Of a DNA stretch of 64,000 nucleotides, positions 8,378 to 16,900 are shown in pieces. Positions within the stretch are counted from its first letter, which is position 1, and each line of letters starts with the position of its first letter. The DNA comes from Onishia taeanensis (GTDB lineage: Bacteria > Pseudomonadota > Gammaproteobacteria > Pseudomonadales > Halomonadaceae). The position numbers and the translations under genes were made by a program. Where the stretch lies: positions 188,089 to 252,088 of the forward strand of contig NZ_FNCI01000004.1 in the NCBI RefSeq assembly GCF_900100755.1. Reading direction: 5' to 3'. The notes beneath the pieces are model-generated. The model saw nothing but the letters and a program-made list of their open reading frames with translations, did not search any database and was not told the DNA's origin.

Positions 8378-9769
8378 TCAGTTACGCCCAAGCTGGGCAT
8401 TCATATTGCTGAACTGTTGGGTGAGGTAACTGCTGGTCGAGTTCATGTTCGCAATCATGCTATCCAATTGAGAAAACTGCTCTCGATAGCGCGCAATCGT
8501 GTTGGCGATACTTTCCTCGGTGCGAGAATATCGCTCACCAAGCCTGTCAACACTGTCTTCAAGGCCCTGCGTCGAATTCGCAATCAGGCCATTGTCACTC
8601 AGCATCCGTTCCAGCACGGCATCTACTTGCCCAGCAAAGCCACCCGCCTCATCGTCTCCCGTGAAGAACGTGCTCAGTGCCCCAAGGTCGTCAGCCACCA
8701 CATCACGCAACGCCTCTTCATCAAGCTCAAGCTTCCCATCAACCTTCAGGCTGACCCCAATGTCCGAAAGCATCTGGATAGTACCGCTCTCGGCCGCGTT
8801 CCCACCGAGTGCATTACGAAGTCGAGACTCTACGCTGCGCAGCGTGCCATCGCCCAGCAATTCACCCGCCTGACCAGTTTCTGCATTGAAACTGGTGAGA
8901 TCGGCCATTTTCGACTGCAGTTGGTTATAGCTACTGACGAAACTGCTGACTGCCGACTCAACGGAGGCATTGTCACGCTTGACGGTCAGGGTCGCAGTAT
9001 CCACTTCGGCAACCGATAGGGTCACGCCTTGCACCGCACCCTCGACAGTATTGGACTGGCTGGTGATATCGATACCATTGACGCTCAATTCTGCGTTCGC
9101 GGCGGAAACCGTCTCTGTCAGGGCCGAGGTATTCCCCATTAGCCCTTCCAGCTCACTGGTGGTCCCGCCATCACCATCATCAAAACTCACTGCGATTTCT
9201 GACTCGGTGCCGGTCTCTTCTGATGTCAGCACCAGCCGATAGGGCTGACCTGCGCCGCCAGCACCGCCATCATTAACGATGGATGCCTGCACACCGACAC
9301 CCGCTGCATTGATACTGTCGCGAACATCTTCCAAGGAGCTGCCAGCTGCGATCTCAATGTCCGTGCCTGCACCACTGCCGATTCCCAAGGTGAGGGTGCC
9401 TGCTGATCCCAAGGAGCGTGAGCTGTCATCTACGCCATCAGCCGCCAGGCTCTGGGCCCTAGCAAGCTGAGTCACCTCTATATCGTACCTGCCGGGTGCC
9501 GCATCAGTTCCACCAGCTGCCGTGACGGCGCTGCCGGTAACTTCGCTGGTCACCCCCTTGAAAAGATCTGCATCATTGAGCTTGGCGGCGGCGTCCTGAA
9601 ACTTCGACAGCGCACTCTCAAGTTGCCCATAGGCAGAAATCTGCGACTGATAACTCTTCTGTTGCTGCGTGATAGGCTTCAGTTGCTCTCGCTCTGCGCT
9701 TTTGAGCTGATCCAGCAGCCCATTCAGATCGAGCCCCGAGCCGATGCCCAAGGATGAAATAGTCGCCAT
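8378..9769 (-). CDS. fliD: Flagellar filament cap protein FliD (HAP2)
   Basis: FliD forms the cap at the filament tip under which exported flagellin is inserted. The 463 residues have the FliD N-terminal domain (ISSLGIGSGLDLNGLLDQL, then LTPITQQQ-type coiled region) and the C-terminal domain (SALSTFFTG-like segment, VDRLGERY and a final coiled coil with FSQLDSMIANMNSTSSYLTQQFSNM). An upstream in-frame start adds 15 residues, but AGGAGA sits eight bases before this ATG and the product starts like known FliD. A sigma-28-type promoter is about 90 bases upstream, so fliDST and the two genes after it are probably class III. Confidence 0.96.
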   Translation of the reverse strand: MATISSLGIGSGLDLNGLLDQLKSAEREQLKPITQQQKSYQSQISAYGQLESALSKFQDAAAKLNDADLFKGVTSEVTGSAVTAAGGTDAAPGRYDIEVTQLARAQSLAADGVDDSSRSLGSAGTLTLGIGSGAGTDIEIAAGSSLEDVRDSINAAGVGVQASIVNDGGAGGAGQPYRLVLTSEETGTESEIAVSFDDGDGGTTSELEGLMGNTSALTETVSAANAELSVNGIDITSQSNTVEGAVQGVTLSVAEVDTATLTVKRDNASVESAVSSFVSSYNQLQSKMADLTSFNAETGQAGELLGDGTLRSVESRLRNALGGNAAESGTIQMLSDIGVSLKVDGKLELDEEALRDVVADDLGALSTFFTGDDEAGGFAGQVDAVLERMLSDNGLIANSTQGLEDSVDRLGERYSRTEESIANTIARYREQFSQLDSMIANMNSTSSYLTQQFSNMNAQLGRN

Positions 9770-9855
9770 GTCGGAGTCTCCTGTTGAGAGCCATTCTGCC
9801 AAGTAGAGCGCCACCGCGAGGGGCCGAATAGCTTCTTAAATTGCCGTTATTTCAC

Positions 9856-9882
9856 CTATCGGCGCTAAGCATGAGAACTTGA
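9856..9882 (-). promoter_or_regulatory. Sigma-28 (FliA) promoter of the fliD operon
   Basis: The minus strand reads TCAAGTTC, 11 bases, GCCGATAG, which matches 6 of 8 and 7 of 8 bases of the FliA consensus halves with exact spacing. It lies about 90 bases before the fliD ATG and would drive fliD-fliS-fliT, the FliK-like gene and the FlhB-tail gene. Confidence 0.8.
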
Positions 9883-9938
9883 GGGGCAAACCGGTCAGTC
9901 TGACATCGCGCACTCTGCCCTCCACTTTGCCCCTCTCA

Positions 9939-11642
9939 TCAATCGCTTACCGGTACGACCAATTTTTCAGTCGGCCTGCCAAGTTGTGCCAGCGCCCTGC
10001 CTTCCAGCATGGCACCTAGCGTCTTCGGTTCAGGAGCAGCGATATGCTCAGTCAGCAGGACGCGAGAAGGCTGCCCCTGCGCATCCACCCGCAATACCCA
10101 GGCCAACTCACCACCGGCGTAGCGCACCAGGGTACCGATAGGAACGACACCAAAATGACGGACATAGCGCTGAACCCAGCGCTGGTCGAATAGCTGCGGC
10201 TGCTCCAGCAGGTATTTGTAGATGGCATCGATAGCCCAGGCAGCACGATCAGGGCGCTCACGCCCCATCGCATCGACGACGTCCACCACCGCCATTAGTC
10301 GGGTAAGCTCATGCAGCTGTTCACTTTTCACCCCACGCGGGTAACCCGAGCCATCCAGGCGCTCGTTGGCACCGCCAACCACCGCCTGGATGACCGCACG
10401 AGACAACCAGTTACATTCCGCAAGACTACGCATGACACTTTCGACATGAACCTGAAGCGCGCGGTACTGAGCCTGATCCAGTGAGGCTGCCTTGCGCAGG
10501 TCATCGGGCAGTAGCGCCTTGCCCAAATCATGCACCATTGCACAGGCCAACAAAGCCTTGCGCAGATCCCGGGGCATGGAGTGCTGCCCGGCAATATCCG
10601 CCAGCCGAACGGCCACGGCTAACCCATGTTGAACCAGCAGCGATTCATGTTGCATGCAGACAAGGGCAAAAAGCACCGCCTCACGGTCCTCGTCAAGCAA
10701 TGCCAACAGCCGATCGGCATGACGCGACAATTGGGTGGAATCCAAATTGCGCCCCTGCTTTAGCGCAAAGAGCTGATTATCCAGGTAGGCGGCAAGACGT
10801 GACAGCCTTCGCGCCATTGGCGTGGCATATTCATTCTGATGAGATGCCGCGCGAACGGGCTTCCGCTCACTTGACTGGAACAAGGGGGATGGCTCCTTTG
10901 CGGCCCCCGCCTCACTGGCACTTTCCCTGGAGCGCCGAGCGGCTTCACGCTCGATCTCACGCACGAAGAACCACAGCTGCCTTTCTTGCTCGGGGCTGCA
11001 CCCGATGAACTCGAAACCTGCCAACATGACCTGCCGATCATGGTCAGATTGATCGTGACGCAGGGCTCCACTGACCTCCAACTGACTGCCATTGGGAAAG
11101 ATCAGTTTGAGCGGGATGACGGATGATGCAGCCGCCAGCACCGCGCCAGACCCCAGTGGCAGAGCGACCAACGCGCCTTCAAGCGAGAGGTTCTTGAGCA
11201 CACCTTGCAAAGGCTCACGGTCTTGTGCCTTGCCCAGCAGCACAGTGGCTTCCATGCTCATGTTCAACTCAGCGCGGAAATTGTCACGACGCTGCAACAC
11301 CTCCAGCTGCTCAGGATAAGGCACCTCACATAGCAGCCGGCCTTCAAGCTCATAAGCCTGCGCTATATTCAGCACCGGCGTTCGCACCAGTTTGGATCGC
11401 GCCTGGCCCAGGAGGCGAAAACCGAGCCCACGCTTCAAGCCCACCGCCACCTCGCGAATGGCACTGATATCCAATATCAGTGCTTCATCCACACGAACAT
11501 CCATCAATAAGACAGGAAGCGGCTGCCCCCCTGGCTTATCAAGCATCAGCGAAGCGCCACCTGGCTCACTCAAGACGTCGAGCAAGTCTTGTATATCGCG
11601 CCCACTACTGACCGGCTCGTACTCACTAGTTGTTTCTGCCAT
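9939..11642 (-). CDS. PilZ domain protein fused to a degenerate HD-GYP-like domain
   Basis: A 567-residue cytoplasmic protein with no membrane segment. Residues 1-110 look like the N-terminal YcgR-type domain that precedes PilZ. The PilZ part follows, with the cyclic-di-GMP binding pattern R119-x3-R123 and N151-x-S153-xx-G156. After a linker (235-270), residues 300-500 are HD-GYP-like: His339, the HD pair at 371-372 (HDLGK), His399 and DGSGYP at 429-434. The HHE that normally precedes this GYP motif reads ANE (425-427), so two metal-ligand histidines are missing. I infer a cyclic-di-GMP responsive motility brake or signalling protein rather than an active phosphodiesterase. It sits between fliD and fliC. 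Confidence 0.8.
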   Translation of the reverse strand: MAETTSEYEPVSSGRDIQDLLDVLSEPGGASLMLDKPGGQPLPVLLMDVRVDEALILDISAIREVAVGLKRGLGFRLLGQARSKLVRTPVLNIAQAYELEGRLLCEVPYPEQLEVLQRRDNFRAELNMSMEATVLLGKAQDREPLQGVLKNLSLEGALVALPLGSGAVLAAASSVIPLKLIFPNGSQLEVSGALRHDQSDHDRQVMLAGFEFIGCSPEQERQLWFFVREIEREAARRSRESASEAGAAKEPSPLFQSSERKPVRAASHQNEYATPMARRLSRLAAYLDNQLFALKQGRNLDSTQLSRHADRLLALLDEDREAVLFALVCMQHESLLVQHGLAVAVRLADIAGQHSMPRDLRKALLACAMVHDLGKALLPDDLRKAASLDQAQYRALQVHVESVMRSLAECNWLSRAVIQAVVGGANERLDGSGYPRGVKSEQLHELTRLMAVVDVVDAMGRERPDRAAWAIDAIYKYLLEQPQLFDQRWVQRYVRHFGVVPIGTLVRYAGGELAWVLRVDAQGQPSRVLLTEHIAAPEPKTLGAMLEGRALAQLGRPTEKLVVPVSD

Positions 11643-11747
11643 CCCACCCTCATCTCTTCAATTGCGCGTCCCGTGCCTAACTGCTTGCTCGCACGCAGAA
11701 ACATCCATGTTGGCCATATCGGCTGGATGCAACCAACCTTTATTGCC

Positions 11748-11981
11748 TCACCGCCCCAAGATCGGCACCTTCTCTAGCGACTCGAACCGCCCTTCATCAG
11801 AAAAACTCAGCCGGTAATACCCTTCCACACCTTGCTTGCCGACCACTTTATTCAGCACACGGGCAGGGAAGGCCACGCGGCGCCCATCCAGCGACTGGGC
11901 ATATACCTGCTGCACCTGCCCCTCGTAGTAATCCAAACATTGCTTACGGCTTAGGCTCAGCCAGATATCCACACTCGGCAC
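11748..11981 (-). CDS. DUF2835 family small protein
   Basis: A 77-residue protein of unknown function. It has the layout of the DUF2835 family: a start rich in hydrophobic and aromatic residues (IWLSLSRKQCLDYYEG), a central GRRVAFPARVL, and a C-terminal GVEGYYRLSFSDEGRFESLEKV. The start is GTG with GAGGA seven bases upstream. It has no signal peptide or membrane segment and lies about 105 bases upstream of the PilZ fusion gene on the same strand, so the two could share a transcript. Its function cannot be inferred from the sequence. Confidence 0.75.
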   Translation of the reverse strand: MPSVDIWLSLSRKQCLDYYEGQVQQVYAQSLDGRRVAFPARVLNKVVGKQGVEGYYRLSFSDEGRFESLEKVPILGR

Positions 11982-12482
11982 TGCGTATTCCTCAATCCAA
12001 TATCATGGTTTTGACATAAAAAGCCCGTAAACCCGATCCGGCACCGCACACAGGTCAAAATGGTGGATGCGATGGTGGCGCGCAAGGCAAGCCCGCAACA
12101 CCGCCTTAGCAAGGACGCGGGACTTTGGGACCAAGGATGGCCGCGCGCCTCATGCTAGAATGACTCAAGGTTACTGACGGCAAGCAGCCCACCGGAATAC
12201 GCGCAAGGCAACAAAGAGCGCTCTCGCCTGTAACAAAGCTAGCGAAGCTTGCTCTGACATCAGCAGCAAGCTTGTGCCGCCACCCTGGCTAGCACCAAAC
12301 CGCCACTGCTGGAAACACGTCTTTGAATTACCAGGACAGGAAATCGAGATGAATGCGGCTGGAGCAGATCACATCATGCGTAGAGCCCCGCACCAACGCT
12401 AATGAACGCAGCAAAGCAGGCTGACCACAGCCCCCATGACAGCACATGATCGCCCACTCATAAAAAAAATCTGCTCAAGGTC
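11982..12482. other. Long non-coding stretch upstream of fliC
   Basis: About 500 bases between the DUF2835 start and the flagellin promoter. I see no open frame with a ribosome site and no RNA gene. Base composition is mostly like the genome up to about 12440, then an A-rich tract (12462-12470) precedes the sigma-28 promoter. It could hold the DUF2835 promoter and regulatory sites for flagellin, but no recognisable operator was found. Confidence 0.4.
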
Positions 12483-12509
12483 TAAAGCTTTTTGCACATG
12501 TCCCGATAA
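12483..12509 (+). promoter_or_regulatory. Sigma-28 (FliA) promoter of flagellin
   Basis: TAAAGCTT, 11 bases, CCCGATAA: a 7/8 and 7/8 match to the FliA consensus halves with exact spacing. It lies 94 bases before the fliC ATG, which leaves a leader of roughly 85 bases, and AAAGGAA acts as ribosome site just before the start. Confidence 0.92.
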
Positions 12510-12602
12510 CTAGGGTAACGGCCAACGGCGCCGTTACGGCAGGCCCGAGGTAAGGAACCACGGCCAGCCAATGGAGCCCTCTACAGTTAAAAGGAACATC
12601 AC

Positions 12603-13787
12603 ATGTCCGTGATCAATACCAACATCACCGCGATGATCGGCCAGCAAAACCTGAGCCAGTCACAGAGTGCGCTGAGCACCTCCATGGAGCGCCTGTCTTC
12701 TGGTCTGCGCATCAACAGCGCCAAAGACGACGCCGCTGGTCAGGCCATCGCCAACCGCATGTCCAGCCAGATCACTGGCCTGTCCCAGGCTCAGCGTAAC
12801 GCCAATGACGGTATCTCTGTCGCTCAAACGACAGAAGGCGCCCTGAACCAGGTTAACGATAACCTGCAGCGTATCCGCGAACTGAGCGTTCAGGCCGCTA
12901 ACGGCACCAACAGCCAGGATGACCTCAACTCCATTCAGGACGAGATCAACCAGCGCCTGAACGAAGTTGACCGCATCTCCCAGGAAACTAGCTTCAACGG
13001 TGTCAAGGTACTGGCCTCCGAGCAGAGCCTGTCCATTCAGGTCGGCGCCGAAGACAACCAGACCATCGACATCCAGCTGGATGAAATCAATGCCAGCACA
13101 CTTGGCCTTGATAGCTTCAACATTTCTGGTCCGCAGGGCACACCTGCAGCAGCAACTGGCGCTAACTTCCGTGACTCTTACGGTGATACCACCCAGATCG
13201 CTGACTCTTCAGTCAACGACTTCGGTGCCGACCTGGCGACTAACCTCGGTATCGCTTCCGGTAGCATCACCGTGGCTACTGCCGACGCCGTAGTGGACGA
13301 CGAAGGCAACTACTACGCTGAGGTGACCGTCAACACTACCTCTGCGGCCGAAATCGCCACCCTGGGTGCGAATGGCCTTAACGTGGAAAGCGGCGTCACT
13401 GCTACTTACTATGTGGCACTGGATCCGCAGGATGCAGCTACCACTAACACCACAGCAGCGTTTACAGTTGCGGCTGGCGACGCGACTGCCGACGCGCTGA
13501 GAACCAAGGGCACCACCGACCCGATGGCTACCCTTGACAGCGCCCTGCAACAAGTCGATAGCCTGCGCTCTGACTTGGGTGCCCTGCAGAACCGCTTCGA
13601 TTCTGCCATTACCAACTTGAGCACCACAGAGACCAACCTCTCTGCCGCACGCTCTCGCATCGAGGATGCTGACTACGCAACAGAAGTTGCGGATATGACC
13701 AAGAACCAGATCCTGCAGCAAGCCGGCACCTCTGTTCTGGCCCAGGCTAACCAGCTGCCCCAGAGCGCTCTGTCCCTGCTGGGCTAA
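12603..13787 (+). CDS. fliC: Flagellin FliC
   Basis: Structural subunit of the flagellar filament, exported by the flagellar type III system. The 394 residues have the conserved N-terminal D0/D1 helices (MSVINTNITAMIGQQNLSQS, then LSSGLRINSAKDDAAGQAIANR) and the C-terminal partner (LSAARSRIEDADYATEVADMTK, ending SALSLLG). The central region (about 165-305) is variable, with no Cys and many Thr, Ser and Asn, giving surface-exposed residues for O-linked modification. It has its own sigma-28 promoter and a strong terminator, and is followed at once by the large glycosyltransferase-type gene that is the best candidate for modifying it. Confidence 0.98.
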   Translation: MSVINTNITAMIGQQNLSQSQSALSTSMERLSSGLRINSAKDDAAGQAIANRMSSQITGLSQAQRNANDGISVAQTTEGALNQVNDNLQRIRELSVQAANGTNSQDDLNSIQDEINQRLNEVDRISQETSFNGVKVLASEQSLSIQVGAEDNQTIDIQLDEINASTLGLDSFNISGPQGTPAAATGANFRDSYGDTTQIADSSVNDFGADLATNLGIASGSITVATADAVVDDEGNYYAEVTVNTTSAAEIATLGANGLNVESGVTATYYVALDPQDAATTNTTAAFTVAAGDATADALRTKGTTDPMATLDSALQQVDSLRSDLGALQNRFDSAITNLSTTETNLSAARSRIEDADYATEVADMTKNQILQQAGTSVLAQANQLPQSALSLLG

Positions 13788-13836
13788 TCACCCGCTCCAG
13801 AGCCCCTCAAGCCTAGTAAATTTTAGGCTGCAAAAG

Positions 13837-13866
13837 AACGGGATAGCCATTGGCTATCCCGTTTTT
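13837..13866 (+). terminator. Rho-independent terminator after fliC
   Basis: A perfect 12-bp stem (AACGGGATAGCC with GGCTATCCCGTT) around a three-base loop, followed by a T-rich tail. It lies 50 bases past the fliC stop and 64 bases before the next gene, so the downstream gene probably depends on partial read-through or on its own promoter. Confidence 0.93.
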
Positions 13867-13929
13867 CTTCGTTTCGAACGCGGCAAAGTTGTTTACTATG
13901 AAAAGAATGCTATTCATAGGAACCGCAAA

Positions 13930-16900
13930 ATGTCGAAGCGTAATCGTCAAAAAGACAGCACTACACGCAGGCCGTCAGGGAAAAAAAATGCACACGATAA
14001 AAAACACGCAGCACTATTAAAGAAAGCGCAAAAGCTGACGGATGCCGGCGATCATCGAAGGGCTTGCGAATTATTAGAAGATGTAATCGAGAACGAGCCA
14101 CGCCACCCTGAGGCGCACGCCCTACTGGGTCGTGCCATGCACCGCCTAGGCAAGCTAGAATCGGCTTACGACCACTTGCAGCTAGCAGTGGACAATGACC
14201 CTACCTATGCATACGCACACAACTACCTTGCGTACCTGTATAGATATAGTGATAGAAAGCAACTATCGTTAGAGCACGCTAAAAAGGCATGTAAATCTTC
14301 AGATAAAAACGCCGACTACCATGTCACGCTAGGTAATGCCTATGGTGCACTCCATTATTACAAAGAAGCACAGAGCGCCTACGAAAAAGCACTATTAATA
14401 GATAACAAAAGTTTTTCCGCTGCCAATAACCTTGCAAACATCCTGAAGAGCTCTGGCGATCTTGAGAAATCATTAAAATATTACGACTTAGCGCAAAGCA
14501 TCAAACCTGACGCATACTTTGTTTTTTCTAACAGGATCACAACGCTTCATTACATCCCCAACTACCCATATGACGCCATCGCCAACGAGTGCAAGCGATG
14601 GAATACACTTTTTGCCCCCGCCACGACACCCGAGCGCCCCAAAACAGACACTAGCGAGCCTACGCGAACATTGCGTATTGGCCTTTTCTCAGATGGGTTT
14701 CGTCGCCACCCTGTAGGTTACATGTCGCTGAATGTCATGAAACACCTATCAAAATCGTCTTTCGAGCTCATTTACTACAGCTCGAACAACGACGAAGATG
14801 GTATCACGAAGGGGTTTAAAAGTACTGCCACAAAATGGCAGCCCATACAGCATCTGAATGACCAAGACTTCTACCGTCAAATAGTAGACGATAAGATCGA
14901 TATCTTAATCGACATGACCGGCCACAATGCTGGCAACCGCATGTTGACTGTATCGATGGAACCCGCCCCCGTAATCGTTAAATGGATTGGCGGCTTAATC
15001 AACACCACCGGCGTTCGCGCTATAGATTATTTGATCAGTGATGCTATTGAAACACCTGAGGGTGTGGACCAGAATTATACTGAAAATCTGATTCGACTTC
15101 CCGACGACTATATTTGTTATACGCCACCACAGCACGCACCAGACATTGGTGTCTTGCCGGCCACGCAGAGCGGCGTAATAACTTTTGGCTGCTTCAACAA
15201 CCCGGAAAAAATCAACGAAGACCTAGTGAGAGAGTGGGCAAAATTACTACACCAAATCCCCAACTCACGCATCTACTTAAAAGGAATGCAGTTCGAAAGC
15301 CCAGCCAAATGTCAGCAGATAGAAACTGCCTTTTCAAATAATGACATTCCTGTGGATAGGCTGACAATTGAAGGGCCATCAGGCCACAGAGAACTATTAG
15401 ATTGCTATAATAAAGTAGACATCGCCTTAGATCCTTGGCCTTACTCAGGTGGTCTTACGACCTGTGAAGCCCTATACATGGGCGTTCCTGTTATCACCTT
15501 GCCTGGCCCCACCTTCGCCGGCCGCCACAGTGCCACCCACTTGGTCAATGCGGGACTGCCAGAACTAGTAACAAATAGCTGGGAGGAATACCGGCAACGC
15601 GCAGAGGAGTTGTCATCGGACCTTGATAGCCTTTCCACTATCCGCGAGAACCTGCGGGATATCTTGCGTCAGTCACCTGTGTGCGATAACCCAAGCTTCA
15701 CCCGACACTTCAAGACAATGCTACGCGCCATATGGCAGCGTCATTGCGACGAAAAGCCCCCTGCACCTCTTACATTCAATAAAGCTGGAGAAGCTCAGTT
15801 TAAAGATGAGAAAACTCCTGTAAGAATTCAGAGCGCTGACGTCTCAGAAGCAGAAAATGATGCCACCTTCCAATGGCAGTTCGACGGTAAACTCATCGCT
15901 GTGGATAACGGCGGACAACTTCTTCACAACGATGTAATTCGTCAACTGCTACAGCGCAACGCTCTGGAACTCATAGCCTTTGACCCCAGCAGCATAGCCT
16001 TGGAAAGCTCACTCAAACAACATAATGGGGTTCACTACTACCCCAATACCTCCCTTGGGAATGGCCAGCAAGGGGTGCTGCATGCCTGCTTAGATCCAAA
16101 GCTCAGCTCCACGCTGCCACCACTTGGCAATGATGATCAGCAGGAAGCCACCTACAAAGACAGCCAAGTACTGACTCGACTGCCACTCAATACCATTGCG
16201 ATTGACAGTATCGAGGGTCTTCCATCAATTGACTGGCTGGTTCTGGATGAACTTAACGATGCAACTGACATCCTTGACAACGGTACTAAAGCATTAAAAA
16301 ACACTCTATTACTCCACGTAAGAGTCGCTTTTCAACCCACTCACGAACGTCAGCCTAACCTAGGGGAGGTACAGCACTGGGCCAGCAGACACGGATTCCG
16401 TTTCTACCGGCTACACGAACCACGGCACCGCAGTCAAATCCCCAGCCGAAAGGATTTGAAAGAGCGGCAGGCCACCAACCTAGTCAGTGCTGATGCACTG
16501 TTCATACCAAGTCAAAATCGCCTGCGAGACCTTACGGATAGCCAGCGCCTAAAGCTGGCATTCCTACTTCATAACGCCTATGGCATAAAGGATCTAGCGT
16601 ATAGCCTTATCAATCAGGCCGATCAAGCCGCCTCGGAGAAGTATCTAGCAGCTCAGGACATGATTTCTGGCGCAGAGTTTTTATCTGGCAATAAGCAAGC
16701 GGTCACAAGCTACGATGAGGATAAGCGTAAAGTAGAAGCGCAACTTAAGAATCAGAGCCAGCCACCCCAGTTAACGGACGACAATAAAAAAGAAAGCAGC
16801 CGAATTACAAAAGAGGTACATCGCGCCCCCTTGGGCGAGCCCCCACAGCAACCGCACTATGACTGGTGCATAGACAAGCAAATACAAGTCGTCGACATTG

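Noticed and set aside
13209-13721. Minus-strand frame opposite flagellin
   Set aside because: Val/Gly-rich shadow of the flagellin gene without a plausible start or family match.
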